Source of the DNA: Clostridia bacterium
GTDB taxonomy: Bacteria > Bacillota > Clostridia > TANB77 > CAG-508
NCBI GenBank assembly: GCA_017625035.1
Contig: JAGALX010000008.1
Coordinates: 16,105-80,104, forward strand
Length of the DNA stretch: 64,000 bases
Direction: 5' to 3'
The position numbers and the translations under genes were made by a program. The notes under the pieces were generated by a model. It had not been told where the DNA came from. It did no database searches and saw nothing but the letters and a program-made list of their open reading frames with translations. Each line of letters starts with the position of its first letter. Within the stretch, counting starts at the first letter, position 1. Shown piece by piece: positions 9,115 to 19,320 of this stretch.

Positions 9115-9612
9115 ATGATTTTTGTTACAGTTGGAACACATGAACAAGGATTTGATAGATTAATAAAAGAAATAGATAGATTAAAAGAGCAAAAAATTAT
9201 AAATGAAGATGTAATTATTCAAAAAGGTTACACAGAATATGAACCTAAATATTGTGAAACATATAAATTAATTGACTATGATAAAATGCAACAATACTTA
9301 TCAGAGGCAAGAATTGTTATAACACACGGAGGACCAGCAAGCTTTGTTGCTCCATTGGCAATTGGTAAAACACCTATTGTTGTTCCTAGACAAAAACAAT
9401 TTGAAGAGCATGTAAATGACCATCAAGTGGATTTTGTTAAACAAGTTGTCGAAAGAAATAATAGTTTAATACCTGTTTATGATATTAGCGAGTTGGAGGA
9501 AAAGATTGTTAAGTATGAAGAAATCGTTAGTAATATGTCAGGTAATTATAGCTCTAATAATGGGAAGTTCGTTGAGGAGCTAGAAAAAGAAATAGAAAAA
9601 ATGTTCAAATAA
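9115..9612 (+). CDS. Alg13/PssE-like glycosyltransferase catalytic subunit
   Basis: A 165-residue GT28 C-terminal-like domain. It begins MIFVTVGTHEQGFDRL and contains THGGPAS and PIVVPRQKQFEEHVNDHQ, the nucleotide-sugar binding half of a GT-B glycosyltransferase. It works as a heterodimer with the preceding Alg14-like protein. The start at 9115 follows GGGAGG; an upstream ORF extension lies inside the previous gene and is not used. Confidence 0.9.
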   Translation: MIFVTVGTHEQGFDRLIKEIDRLKEQKIINEDVIIQKGYTEYEPKYCETYKLIDYDKMQQYLSEARIVITHGGPASFVAPLAIGKTPIVVPRQKQFEEHVNDHQVDFVKQVVERNNSLIPVYDISELEEKIVKYEEIVSNMSGNYSSNNGKFVEELEKEIEKMFK

Positions 9613-9643
9613 ATATTTGGTGAAAAATGGAGGAATTTAACCT

Positions 9644-10777
9644 ATGGATATAGAAAATAAATCAACAAAGAAAAAAATAGGAATATTATCAATGCAAAGA
9701 ATAAAAAATTATGGTTCATTTTTGCAAGCATATGGATTAAGAAAATTAATAGAAGAACAAGGTTATGAAGTTCAATATGTCGACTACCATGTAGAAGAAC
9801 CTATTATTAAAGATAATTTAAATGGAAAAAATGATAAAATAAGTAAAGCTTTAAAAACTTTAGAAGGAGATGCTCCATTAATTCAAAAAATCCAATATAT
9901 TATACATAAAAAGAATTTTGGAAAAAAATATTATGGTGTGTTAGGATTAACTGAAACCCCTAATTATAATCCAGAATTAGACACTTTAGTCATTGGAAGT
10001 GATGAAGTTTTTAATTGCATTCAATCAAATAAAAATGTTGGATATTCATTAGAATTATTTGGAAAAGATAATAATGCAAAAAAAGTTATTACATATGCAG
10101 CTTCATTTGGTAATACAACAATAGCTAAATTAGAAGAACATAACAAAAAAGAAGAAATTGCTGATTTATTAAATAAAATGGATATGGTGTCAGCTAGAGA
10201 TAACAACACAGGTAAAATTGTTGAAACAATATCTGATAAAAAAGTAGTTTATAATTTAGATCCTGTATTAGCTTATGATTATATGAATAAATGTAATGAA
10301 ATACCAGATATAGATGTTAAAGAAAAATTCATTATTGTATATGCATATTCAAATAGAATTTCAGCTAATGAATCAAAATATATTAGAGAATTTGCAAAGA
10401 AAAATAATTTGAAGGTATATTCAATAGGTGGGGCACAAAAATGCGCTGATAAGTTTATAGATTGCTCTCCTTTCGAAGCATTAGCGTATTTTAAAAAAGC
10501 AGAAATCGTTATAACAGACACATTTCATGGAAGTATTTTTTCAATTATTACAAAAAGAAATTTTGTTACTCTAGTTAGAAAAAGTGTAGGAAATGCCTAT
10601 GGTAATGAAGAAAAATTAACAGATTTATTGGAAAGATTAAGTTTAAAAGATAGAATAACTTATGATATTAAAAATATTGATGAAATTTTAAATAATAAAA
10701 TTGATTATGATAAAGTAGATGAGATTTTAAAATCGGAAAGAGCAAATACTTTTAATTATTTAAAAAATGAACTATAA
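9644..10777 (+). CDS. Polysaccharide pyruvyl transferase family protein
   Basis: A 377-residue protein with the polysaccharide pyruvyl transferase fold. N-terminal KKIGILSMQRIKNYGSFLQAYGL is typical, as are the central VIGSDEVFNC and the C-terminal ITDTFHGSIFSIITKRNFV. Members add a pyruvyl ketal from phosphoenolpyruvate to sugars of surface polymers. Pairing with the F420H2-dehydrogenase-like gene two positions on is a recurrent arrangement in Firmicute capsule loci. Confidence 0.85.
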   Translation: MDIENKSTKKKIGILSMQRIKNYGSFLQAYGLRKLIEEQGYEVQYVDYHVEEPIIKDNLNGKNDKISKALKTLEGDAPLIQKIQYIIHKKNFGKKYYGVLGLTETPNYNPELDTLVIGSDEVFNCIQSNKNVGYSLELFGKDNNAKKVITYAASFGNTTIAKLEEHNKKEEIADLLNKMDMVSARDNNTGKIVETISDKKVVYNLDPVLAYDYMNKCNEIPDIDVKEKFIIVYAYSNRISANESKYIREFAKKNNLKVYSIGGAQKCADKFIDCSPFEALAYFKKAEIVITDTFHGSIFSIITKRNFVTLVRKSVGNAYGNEEKLTDLLERLSLKDRITYDIKNIDEILNNKIDYDKVDEILKSERANTFNYLKNEL

Positions 10778-10797
10778 AAGGAGTTGTATAAAATATT

Positions 10798-11910
10798 ATG
10801 AGTAAACCTATAAGAATTTTGCATATTTTACAAAGAATGGAAGCCGGCGGAACTCAAGCATTATTAATGAATATATATAGAAATATAGATAGAAATAAAG
10901 TTCAGTTTGACTTTTTAGTTGAATATCCAGATAAACAATTCTATGATGATGAAATATTATCTCTAGGAGGGAAAATATACTATACAAATCTTAGAAATGA
11001 CTTTAATATATTCAAATTTCAGAAAAAATTAAAAGAAATATTAAAAAATAATCCAGAATATAAAATTGTTCATGTCCATGCTTTTACAATTGGTTATTTC
11101 TGTTTAAAAACTGCAAAAAAATGCGGAGTACCAGTTAGAATTGCCCACTCTCATAATAATGAAACTGTGCATGATGCAAAATACTTATTAAAGAGATTTA
11201 TGCAAAAAATATATACGATACATGCTACAGATTTATTCGCATGTTCAAAAGAAGCTGGAAAATATTTATTTGGGAATAAAGAATTTTCAGTTTTAAATAA
11301 TGCAATTGATGCAAAAAAATTCACTTTTAATAGTGAGAATAGAAAAAAAGTCAGATATGATTTAGGCATTGAAGAAAATTTTGTTGTGGGGCATGTAGGA
11401 AGATTTCATCCACAAAAAAATCATAAATTTTTATTAGATGTATTTAACGAAATAAAAAAGAAAAAAGAAAATGCTAAATTAATTTTAGTTGGGAATGGTC
11501 CTCTTGAGAATGAAATAAAATCACGAGTAGAAGAATTGAAAATGGAAAAGGATGTTATATTTTTAGGAAATCGTAGTGATATGAATCTTATTTATCAGGC
11601 AATGGATGTTTTTGTTTTTCCCTCTTTGTTTGAAGGGTTAGGAATTGTCGCTATAGAGGCTCAAGCTTCAGGTACTCCAATTGTTTGTTCTGATAAATTA
11701 CCACCTGAAACTGAAGTAACATCAATATATAAAAAGCTTCCTTTAGAAGACACAGAAGTATGGGCAAAAGAATGTCTTAACATTGTGAAATCAAAAGAAT
11801 GTAAAACAGATTTAACAACAAATATTGTTGAAGCAGGATTTGATTTATCATCAACTGTATACAAATTGCAAGAGTATTATTTAAAAAAATGTAAAATAAG
11901 CAAGGAGTAA
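10798..11910 (+). CDS. Glycosyltransferase, GT4 family (GT-B)
   Basis: A 370-residue GT4 enzyme. The N-terminal acceptor-side domain contains RILHILQRMEAGGTQALLMN. The C-terminal donor-side domain contains VVGHVGRFHPQKNHKFLLD, LILVGNGPLE, and FVFPSLFEGLGIVAIEAQASGTP with the E-x7-E motif. It transfers an activated hexose to the growing lipid-linked repeat unit in the cytoplasm. Sugar specificity cannot be read. Confidence 0.92.
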   Translation: MSKPIRILHILQRMEAGGTQALLMNIYRNIDRNKVQFDFLVEYPDKQFYDDEILSLGGKIYYTNLRNDFNIFKFQKKLKEILKNNPEYKIVHVHAFTIGYFCLKTAKKCGVPVRIAHSHNNETVHDAKYLLKRFMQKIYTIHATDLFACSKEAGKYLFGNKEFSVLNNAIDAKKFTFNSENRKKVRYDLGIEENFVVGHVGRFHPQKNHKFLLDVFNEIKKKKENAKLILVGNGPLENEIKSRVEELKMEKDVIFLGNRSDMNLIYQAMDVFVFPSLFEGLGIVAIEAQASGTPIVCSDKLPPETEVTSIYKKLPLEDTEVWAKECLNIVKSKECKTDLTTNIVEAGFDLSSTVYKLQEYYLKKCKISKE

Positions 11911-11914
11911 TAGA

Positions 11915-13150
11915 ATGAATAAAATTGTGTTAGTGAAAGATAAAAAAGATTGCTGTGGTTGTGAAGCATGTATGAATATATGCCCACAAAATGCAATAGA
12001 AATGAAAGAAGATGAATGCGGTTATAAATATCCTGAAATCAATCATGAAAAATGTATAAAATGTGGTTTATGCAAAAAAACATGTGCATATCAAAACGAT
12101 TGTGAATTGCAAGAAAACAATCAAACTTATGTAGGAATTACTACTAATAAAGATGTTTTAATGAAATCAGCGTCTGGTGGAATATTTGCGCAAATTGCAT
12201 CTAATATTATAAAGCAAAACGGCATAGTTTATGGTTGTTCAATGGAATTAGAAGATGGAAAATTAACTCCGAAACATATTAGAATAAATAATATAGAGGA
12301 AATAAAAAAAATACAAGGGTCAAAATATGTACAAAGTGATATTAATTACACATATAAATCAATAAAAGAAGATTTAAAAGATGGAAAAAAAGTATTGTTT
12401 TCAGGAACCCCTTGTCAAGTAGCAGCACTTAAAAATTTTATTGGAAATAAGAAAAATGAAAATTTATTTACAATAGATATTATTTGTCATGGAATTCCTA
12501 GTAAAAAAATATTCCAAGATTATATTAGTTTTATAGAAAGAAAAGAAAATATTATAGCTAAAGATTTTGTCTTTAGAGATAAGACAAAAGGATGGGGACT
12601 TCAAGCTAGAATTGACTATGTTGATAAAAAGAAAAATAAAAAATCAAAGTTAATAACATCACATTTATCATCATATTATCAATTATTCTTGAATTCTGAA
12701 ATATATCGTGAGAATTGTTATTCATGTAAATATGCAGGCAGAAAACGTGTAGGAGATATTACAATAGGAGATTTTTGGGGAATTGAAAGAGAGCATCCTG
12801 AATATTTGAAAGATAATGGTGGAGAAATAAATGAAAAAGATGGTATTTCGTGTGTATTAATTAATAATAGCAAAGGGAAAGAAATACTTGAAAAATATTG
12901 TGCAGATTTAATAATAAAAAAATCAACTTTTGAAAAAGCTGCAAGGCAGAATAAACAATTAAATCAGCCTAGTGCAAAATCAAAAAATAGAGAAGAAATA
13001 CTAGAAAAATACATAAAAGAAGGGTATAAAGGCATAGATACATGGTATTTTAAAAAAATTGGAATAAAAAAATATGTTTACTATATCTGGGAAAAGATAC
13101 CAAGGAAATATAAGGTTAAATTGAAAAATAGCAATTATAAACAGTCATAA
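11915..13150 (+). CDS. Coenzyme F420 hydrogenase/dehydrogenase beta-subunit-like ferredoxin protein
   Basis: 411 residues. The N-terminus has two 4Fe-4S clusters (CCGCEACMNICPQNAI and CIKCGLCKKTC). An FrhB N-domain follows (SASGGIFAQIA, FSGTPCQVAAL, DIICHGIPS) and then the FrhB C-domain with CYSCKYAGRKRVGDITIGDFWG. In polysaccharide loci these proteins sit beside pyruvyl transferases and are thought to perform a redox modification of a sugar; the substrate is unknown. It starts 2 bases after the preceding stop. Confidence 0.88.
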   Translation: MNKIVLVKDKKDCCGCEACMNICPQNAIEMKEDECGYKYPEINHEKCIKCGLCKKTCAYQNDCELQENNQTYVGITTNKDVLMKSASGGIFAQIASNIIKQNGIVYGCSMELEDGKLTPKHIRINNIEEIKKIQGSKYVQSDINYTYKSIKEDLKDGKKVLFSGTPCQVAALKNFIGNKKNENLFTIDIICHGIPSKKIFQDYISFIERKENIIAKDFVFRDKTKGWGLQARIDYVDKKKNKKSKLITSHLSSYYQLFLNSEIYRENCYSCKYAGRKRVGDITIGDFWGIEREHPEYLKDNGGEINEKDGISCVLINNSKGKEILEKYCADLIIKKSTFEKAARQNKQLNQPSAKSKNREEILEKYIKEGYKGIDTWYFKKIGIKKYVYYIWEKIPRKYKVKLKNSNYKQS

Positions 13151-13165
13151 GGGGATGAAAAAAGA

Positions 13166-14263
13166 GTGAATTTAAAAATAAAGAAAACAGATATATTTTA
13201 TATATTTTTATATATAAATGTTTTTTGTAAAGGGATTGGACTGGATAATAGTAGTAAAATATATCTACTTTTAATTTGTTTTGGTATAGCTGCAATTTTT
13301 CTTAAAATTGCAAATGATAAATTTACTAAAAGAGAGATTATTATTACTACGTCTATCATGTTAGTTGGCTTGGGAACTTTTGTGTGTACAAAAAGACCAA
13401 CATTTTTATTGACGTGTATTACATTAGCTGGAATGAAGAATATTAATATAGATAGAACATTCAAAGGAATGTTTATTATTAGATTAACAACTTTCATTGT
13501 TATTATTAGTCTATCTTTGCTAGGTATAATCGATAACGAAATGATTTCGATGTATCGAAATGGAGGGGTTGATATTAGATATTCTTTAGGATATGGACAT
13601 CCAAATACAGCTCAAATAAATCTTTTTATAATATTGGCGTTATATATATATATAAGATTTGAAAAATTAAATATTTTAGATTATGCTGCTATTATTGGAA
13701 CAAATTATTTTATATATAGCTATACATTAAGTAGGACAGGATTTATATGTGGTTTACTATTAGTAGGACTTACAATATATTCTAAAATCAGAAAAAAAGA
13801 TGAGTTATTAGTAAAATTTCCGAAGGTCATATTTTTGGTTATGTTCAGTTTCTCAATTGTAACAGCTATATTGTATGGACATCTTGAAATTATGAATAAA
13901 TTAGATATTATTTTTAATGGAAGAATAGGATATAGTAATTATTATTGGAATGTATATGGTATATCATTATTTGGTAAAAATTTAATAGAAGATACAAATG
14001 CACTATTTGATAATGGTTATTTATTTTTTATGATACAATATGGAATTTCTTGTTTGGGCGTTATTATGTATCTATTTTTTAAATTATTTAATAATGTCAA
14101 ATTAACAAATAATGTGAAGCAGGCCATAATAATTATACCATTTCTTATTTATATATTGACTGAAAGCTTTGCTCCAAATATATTTATGAATATAATAATT
14201 CTGTTATCAGCACCATTAATTTTTAATAAAGAAGAAAAGGAGTGTCTAAAAAATGAAATATAA
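13166..14263 (+). CDS. O-antigen polymerase/ligase-like membrane protein (Wzy-type)
   Basis: A 365-residue protein with about ten hydrophobic segments. A loop contains SLGYGHPNTAQINLF and YTLSRTGFICG, arrangements seen in Wzy/O-antigen ligase families. The expected role is polymerisation of flipped repeat units outside the membrane. The start is GTG with AAGGGG upstream. The 3' end overlaps the next glycosyltransferase start by 11 bases. Confidence 0.75.
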   Translation: MNLKIKKTDIFYIFLYINVFCKGIGLDNSSKIYLLLICFGIAAIFLKIANDKFTKREIIITTSIMLVGLGTFVCTKRPTFLLTCITLAGMKNINIDRTFKGMFIIRLTTFIVIISLSLLGIIDNEMISMYRNGGVDIRYSLGYGHPNTAQINLFIILALYIYIRFEKLNILDYAAIIGTNYFIYSYTLSRTGFICGLLLVGLTIYSKIRKKDELLVKFPKVIFLVMFSFSIVTAILYGHLEIMNKLDIIFNGRIGYSNYYWNVYGISLFGKNLIEDTNALFDNGYLFFMIQYGISCLGVIMYLFFKLFNNVKLTNNVKQAIIIIPFLIYILTESFAPNIFMNIIILLSAPLIFNKEEKECLKNEI

Positions 14264-15131
14264 TGTAGGAATTACAGTATTTACACCAACATTTAATCGA
14301 GCATATATTTTAGAAAAATTATATAAAAGTCTATTGAATCAGACTGATAAAAGCTTTGAATGGGTAATTGTCGATGATGGATCAACAGATAATACCAAAG
14401 CTTTGGTCGATAAATTTATAGAAGAAAAAAAAATTGATATTACGTATGTATATACTGAAAATGGTGGAAAATCAGCAGCTTTCAATAAAGGTGTATTATA
14501 TGCAAAATATAATTTGTTTTTTTGTGTAGATTCTGATGATTATTTATCTGATAATTGTGTTGAATCGTTAAATAAAATAAATTTAAGAATAAAAGATGAT
14601 AAAAAAATAGTAGGAATAATTGCATATAGAGAAAATATTGCTGGTAAAAATAAATTTGTTGAAAATGTGAAAAAGGATTATATTAGATTATCAGAATTAT
14701 ATGCAAAATACAATTATAGAGGAGAGACTGCACTAGCCTTTAAAACAAACTTATTAAAAGAAAATCCATTTCCAATAATTAAAGGTGACAAATTTATAAC
14801 TGAATCTTGGTTGTATGATAGATTAGATAGAATAGGAAAAAGTTATTTTTTACAAAAAGTTATTTATTATTGTCAATATTTGGATGACGGATATACAAAA
14901 AATGATGCAGAAATTATAAGAAAAAATGTAAAGAGCTTTATTATTTTTTCAGAGCAAAGAATGGATATAGCAATATATTTAAAAACAAAATTAAAGGGCG
15001 CTTTATATTATAATGTATGCAATATTATAAATAAATCTAAAATAAAATATATATTTCATAAACATTTTTTATTAATAGTAGCTACTATAATTCCTGCATA
15101 TATATATTATTTAAAAAAGTTTAAAAAATAA
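14253..15131 (+). CDS. Glycosyltransferase family 2
   Basis: A 292-residue GT-A enzyme: TVFTPTFNRAYILEKLYKSL, WVIVDDGSTDNT and FCVDSDDYLSDNCV (DxD metal site). The C-terminal ~25 residues are hydrophobic and may attach it to the membrane. It adds one sugar of the repeat unit. Overlap with the preceding polymerase gene indicates tight coupling. Confidence 0.9.
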   Translation: MKYNVGITVFTPTFNRAYILEKLYKSLLNQTDKSFEWVIVDDGSTDNTKALVDKFIEEKKIDITYVYTENGGKSAAFNKGVLYAKYNLFFCVDSDDYLSDNCVESLNKINLRIKDDKKIVGIIAYRENIAGKNKFVENVKKDYIRLSELYAKYNYRGETALAFKTNLLKENPFPIIKGDKFITESWLYDRLDRIGKSYFLQKVIYYCQYLDDGYTKNDAEIIRKNVKSFIIFSEQRMDIAIYLKTKLKGALYYNVCNIINKSKIKYIFHKHFLLIVATIIPAYIYYLKKFKK

Positions 15132-15155
15132 TTTTGAAGTGGAGAAAAAATATAT

Positions 15156-16193
15156 ATGAAAAATGAAAAAGTAAGCATAATTATACCTTTTTATAATGCC
15201 AAAAAATACATATCAAATTGTATAGATTGCATTATTGGACAAACATATAAAAACTTTGAAGTAATTTTTATAAATGATGGTTCAACTGATGATGGTCAAG
15301 AAATAATAGACAAAGCTACTTCCGATAATAGAATAAAATTAATTAATATATCAAAAAGTGGAGTATCTGAAGCGAGAAACATAGGTATAGCAAATTCAAC
15401 AGGAAAATATTTGGCTTTTATGGATATAGATGATGAATATAGAAAAAATTATCTTGAGGTCATGGTGGAATCAATAGAAAAAAGTAATGCAGATATTGTT
15501 TTATGTAACTATATTGAAAAGTTTAAATCTAAAGAAGTCTATAGTAAGCTTCCATGGAATGATTGCATAATATATAAAGAAGAAATTCTAAGAACGTTAT
15601 TACCAAGTATGATTGGGAAAAAAAATAAGGAAGACTCTATAGAAACTATAAGAGGATTAGTATGGAGAACATTCATAGATGCAGATTTTTATAAGAAATA
15701 TAATATTAAATTTAATAAAAAAGTGCCAATTGCAGAGGATTTATTGTTTTTAATAGATTTATATGCTAAGGCAAATAAAATATATATAACTTCTGATTTT
15801 TTGTATAATTATAATAGATATAGTGGAACAACTTTAGACAAATATATACTAGGATGTTTTAAAAATCAAATTTATTTTCATGATAAATTAATAGATTGTC
15901 TGAAAAGGAATAAAATCTTCGAAGAAAACAAATCTCGATATGCGATGAACAGATTAAGAATGTACACATCCACTATTTCAAATGCAGTAAGAAATGAAAA
16001 TAAAAAAGAGACTATTAAAGAAATAAAAGAAATTGTAAATTTTTATGCGAAAGATGATTACATAAAATATATAAGTACTAATTTAACTCCGATCTGGAAG
16101 TTAAATAAAATATTATTAAATTATAAGATGTGTTATACATTAAAGATCATTTATTCTTTAAAAGAGTGGAAAAGAAGAAAAAAATTAGTATAA
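15156..16193 (+). CDS. Glycosyltransferase family 2
   Basis: A 345-residue GT-A enzyme: VSIIIPFYNAKKYISNCID, VIFINDGSTDDG, SEARNIGIANSTGKYLAFMDIDDEY with the DxD-type metal site, and a later IAEDLLFLIDLY where the acidic pair resembles the GT2 catalytic-base region. A distinct C-terminal extension of about 100 basic residues follows. Probably adds a further sugar to the repeat unit. Confidence 0.9.
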   Translation: MKNEKVSIIIPFYNAKKYISNCIDCIIGQTYKNFEVIFINDGSTDDGQEIIDKATSDNRIKLINISKSGVSEARNIGIANSTGKYLAFMDIDDEYRKNYLEVMVESIEKSNADIVLCNYIEKFKSKEVYSKLPWNDCIIYKEEILRTLLPSMIGKKNKEDSIETIRGLVWRTFIDADFYKKYNIKFNKKVPIAEDLLFLIDLYAKANKIYITSDFLYNYNRYSGTTLDKYILGCFKNQIYFHDKLIDCLKRNKIFEENKSRYAMNRLRMYTSTISNAVRNENKKETIKEIKEIVNFYAKDDYIKYISTNLTPIWKLNKILLNYKMCYTLKIIYSLKEWKRRKKLV

Positions 16194-16269
16194 ATATTTG
16201 TAGTTTTTCTATATAGAAAAACTTAGAAAATCGATAGTCTTAATAAAAATATATAAGGAGGAGATTAGA

Positions 16270-17373
16270 ATTAATTATTTAAATTGTGTTTTTAAAAATA
16301 ATCTAGGTGATGATATGCTAATTTATTCATTATGTAATAGATATAAAGAGGAGAAATTTTTATTATATACATATAGCAATGTAAAATTACCCAACAATTT
16401 ACCTAAAAATCTTACATGTAAAAAATATAATGAATTTATATTTAGAACTACTAGAAAGCTAGGAAAATATTTTAATCGTTTAAGTAGCTTAGAAAATAGA
16501 TTGATAAATAAATGTGATAATGTTATCGTTATAGGTGGCTCTTTATTTATGGAAAGTAAAAGGAACCTTGATTTATCCGAATATAGTTTTTGGTATAAAA
16601 ATATAAAAAAGCCATACTATATTTTAGGTTCGAATATAGGTCCTGTATATTCAACAGAATATATTAATGAAATAAAGGATAATGTATTTTCAAAAGCAAA
16701 AGATGTTTGTTTAAGAGATAATAAGTCATATGAATATGTTTCAGAATTGAAAAATGTGAGAGTATCCACAGATATAATTTTTTCATATGATGTATCCAAA
16801 TACCGTAAAGTTAAAGAAGAAAATAAAGTTATTATATCAGTTATAGATATCTCAAAAAAAGCAGGTCAAATTGTTAATCCTGATTTAGAAAAATACGAAC
16901 AAAAAATATTAGAATTAATTAAATTTTTTGTTAATAGAGAATATGAAATTGAATTAATGTCATTCTGTAAAGAAGAAGGCGATGAGATTGCAATAGAATC
17001 AATATTTAACAAAAGTGAATTTAAAAATAAAATAAAAAAATATTATTACAATGGCAATGTAGAGGAGGCGTTATCTGAACTAGCAACGGCAAAAACTATT
17101 ATAGGAACAAGATTTCATGCAAATATAATTGGCTTTTTGCTAAATAAAAATGTTATTCCAGTTATATATAATGATAAAACTAGAAATATGCTTGAAGATA
17201 TTAGCTTTGAAGGGAAATATATTGACATAGAAAATATGGACAACTTTAATATTAAAGAATTAAAAGATGAAGATTTAAAATATTTAATAAATATTGATAA
17301 ACATATTAGAAAAGCTGAAAGTCAATTCAAGATATTAGATGAAGTTTTTTCTAAAGATGAGAGGTTAAAATAA
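16270..17373 (+). CDS. Polysaccharide pyruvyl transferase family protein with ATT start
   Basis: The frame gives 367 residues from an ATT codon at 16270. AGGAGG at 16256-16261 lies exactly 8 bases upstream. The N-terminal text NYLNCVFKNNLGDDML is the conserved family start (N-x-GD-x-x), and it lies before the first ATG (16315), which would remove it and has no good ribosome site. Later motifs are VIVIGGSLFME, YYILGSNIGP and ATAKTIIGTRFHANIIGFL. It is the second pyruvyl-transferase-type gene of the operon. The non-AUG start is inferred. Confidence 0.8.
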   Translation: MNYLNCVFKNNLGDDMLIYSLCNRYKEEKFLLYTYSNVKLPNNLPKNLTCKKYNEFIFRTTRKLGKYFNRLSSLENRLINKCDNVIVIGGSLFMESKRNLDLSEYSFWYKNIKKPYYILGSNIGPVYSTEYINEIKDNVFSKAKDVCLRDNKSYEYVSELKNVRVSTDIIFSYDVSKYRKVKEENKVIISVIDISKKAGQIVNPDLEKYEQKILELIKFFVNREYEIELMSFCKEEGDEIAIESIFNKSEFKNKIKKYYYNGNVEEALSELATAKTIIGTRFHANIIGFLLNKNVIPVIYNDKTRNMLEDISFEGKYIDIENMDNFNIKELKDEDLKYLINIDKHIRKAESQFKILDEVFSKDERLK

Positions 17374-18923
17374 TGGAAGATGAATCAAGAACTAAACATA
17401 CATTAAGAAATGTTAAAGCTGGTGCTATAGTTCAATTGGTAAATAAATTTATGGCTTTTTTAGTACAAACTGTATTTATAAAGATGTTAAATACAGAGTA
17501 TCTGGGGGTAAATGGATTATTTACAAATGTATTGACAATACTCTCATTTACCGAATTAGGAATTGGTACAGCTATAATATTTAATATGTATAAACCTGTT
17601 GCTAGTAAAGATACGGAGAAAATAAAATGCTTAATGAAGCTTTATAAAAGTGCCTATAACACGATTGGTATTGTGGTCTTTTTATTAGGGCTATGTATTA
17701 TACCATTTATGAATTTTATAATAAAAGATGCACCAAATATTAAGGAAAATCTAAATTTGATTTATATACTTTTTCTATTCAATACTGCATCTTCGTACTT
17801 TTTTACATATAAAAAATCAATTATATATGCACATCAAAGACAAAGTATAATTGACAATATAGATAGTGTCTTTTATTTTTGTAGAAGTATATTACAAATT
17901 ATTTTTCTAGTAATAACTAAAAATTTTATTATATATCTAATAATACAAATAGGTGCTACTTTAATAGAAAATATTTTCATTTCCTATAAGGCAAATAAAA
18001 TGTATCCGTATTTAAAAGACGTAAATGTGAAAAAATTAGAGAAATCAGAAAAACAAAGCATATTTGAAAATGTAAAATCACTAGTGGTGTATAAATTCGG
18101 TGGAGTAATTATGAATGGAACTGATAATATTTTAATATCTTCCCTTGTAAATGTAAATACAGTAGGATTATGTTCAAATTATACTTTAGTTATTAATGCA
18201 ATCAAGGGAATAATATCTTCAGCATTAAATGGAGTTACCGCAAGCGTGGGTAATCTAAATGCTGTCGGAGATCCAAAGCAAAAAGAAAAAGTATTCTACC
18301 AAATTACATTTGTCAACTACATAGTATATTCTTTCTGTGCAATTGCTTTTATGGTATTACTAAATCCATTTATAGCCATATGGCTAGGACAAGATTATAC
18401 TTTGGGGATAGCAGTTTCAATTTCATTATCAGTAAGCTTTTTCATAGAAGGATTACGAAATCCAGGTTATACATATAGAACTACATTAGGTCTATTTCAA
18501 AAAGCTAAATCTACACCATACATAGGAGCAATTACTAATATTATACTTTCAATACTACTTTGCAAGTTATTTGGAGTAGCAGGAATATTTATAGCAACAG
18601 CTATAGCTCAATTAGTATCATATTCATGGATAGATCCATATTTGATACATAAGTATGAGTTTAAGACTCCTGTAAGTAAATATTTTAAAAAGTATTTAGT
18701 ATATGCAGTGGTATTTACTATAAGTATTTTAATTTCTTTAGGATTATCAGAATTGATTAAAGTTGACGGAATTATAGGATTTATATTAAAAGTGATTATT
18801 GCTTGCATAGTGCCTAATATTATTAATTTATTTGTGTTTAGGAATGCGGAAGAGTATAAAGAACTTACAGTTAAGATTTTAGCGCCAATTTTGAAAAAGA
18901 TTTTGAGAAAAATAAAAAAATAA
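17373..18923 (+). CDS. Polysaccharide flippase, Wzx/MATE-like
   Basis: A 516-residue protein with about 12-14 membrane helices of the oligosaccharide flippase family. The N-terminus NVKAGAIVQLVNKFMAFLVQTVFIKMLNTEYLGVNGLF is typical, and STPYIGAITNIILSILLCKLFGVAGIFIAT later in the protein matches the second half. It would move undecaprenyl-linked repeat units outward for the Wzy-type polymerase. The ATG at 17373 overlaps the preceding TAA. Last large gene of the operon. Confidence 0.9.
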   Translation: MEDESRTKHTLRNVKAGAIVQLVNKFMAFLVQTVFIKMLNTEYLGVNGLFTNVLTILSFTELGIGTAIIFNMYKPVASKDTEKIKCLMKLYKSAYNTIGIVVFLLGLCIIPFMNFIIKDAPNIKENLNLIYILFLFNTASSYFFTYKKSIIYAHQRQSIIDNIDSVFYFCRSILQIIFLVITKNFIIYLIIQIGATLIENIFISYKANKMYPYLKDVNVKKLEKSEKQSIFENVKSLVVYKFGGVIMNGTDNILISSLVNVNTVGLCSNYTLVINAIKGIISSALNGVTASVGNLNAVGDPKQKEKVFYQITFVNYIVYSFCAIAFMVLLNPFIAIWLGQDYTLGIAVSISLSVSFFIEGLRNPGYTYRTTLGLFQKAKSTPYIGAITNIILSILLCKLFGVAGIFIATAIAQLVSYSWIDPYLIHKYEFKTPVSKYFKKYLVYAVVFTISILISLGLSELIKVDGIIGFILKVIIACIVPNIINLFVFRNAEEYKELTVKILAPILKKILRKIKK

Positions 18924-18990
18924 AATTTAATATAAGTCGAAAAGATAATATAAAAGTTGTCTATTTCGGCTTTTAGCAATTATATCAATA

Positions 18991-19095
18991 ATGATATGTT
19001 GTCTCGCTGCACATGGATATAATTCCAAAATATCAATAGAAAAAGAAAAGATTGAAGTAGAGTCTCAGTCTAACTTCAATCAAAATAACGTTTAA
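18991..19095 (+). CDS. Possible short peptide or gene remnant
   Basis: A 34-residue frame (MICCLAAHGYNSK ... QNNV). The frame continues upstream as hydrophobic LFRLLAIISI, so it resembles the end of a signal peptide whose start has been lost. There is no convincing ribosome site. It may be a decayed lipoprotein-like gene. Apart from this and the terminator, 18924-19320 holds nothing recognisable. Confidence 0.2.
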   Translation: MICCLAAHGYNSKISIEKEKIEVESQSNFNQNNV

Positions 19096-19121
19096 AGAAA
19101 GAGCTTCGACTCTTTTCTTTT
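19094..19121 (+). terminator. Terminator at end of polysaccharide operon
   Basis: AAAGAAAGAG pairs with CTCTTTTCTTT (one bulge) around a short loop, followed by T-rich sequence. Confidence 0.6.
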
Positions 19122-19320
19122 ATAAATTTATTATAATTTTATTTTTGAAAGGTAATAATTATTAAAAAAATTATAAATGATAAATAAGTTTCTTCTAAAA
19201 ATTTTTATAAACTATAAAAATAAAATTTTATTCTAATATAAAAAAAGTTTACTTTTCGACAAAGTTCGACAACATTTGCAAAATTGTTATGAAATAATTA
19301 CCCTAAGGGGGCGATTTTTT

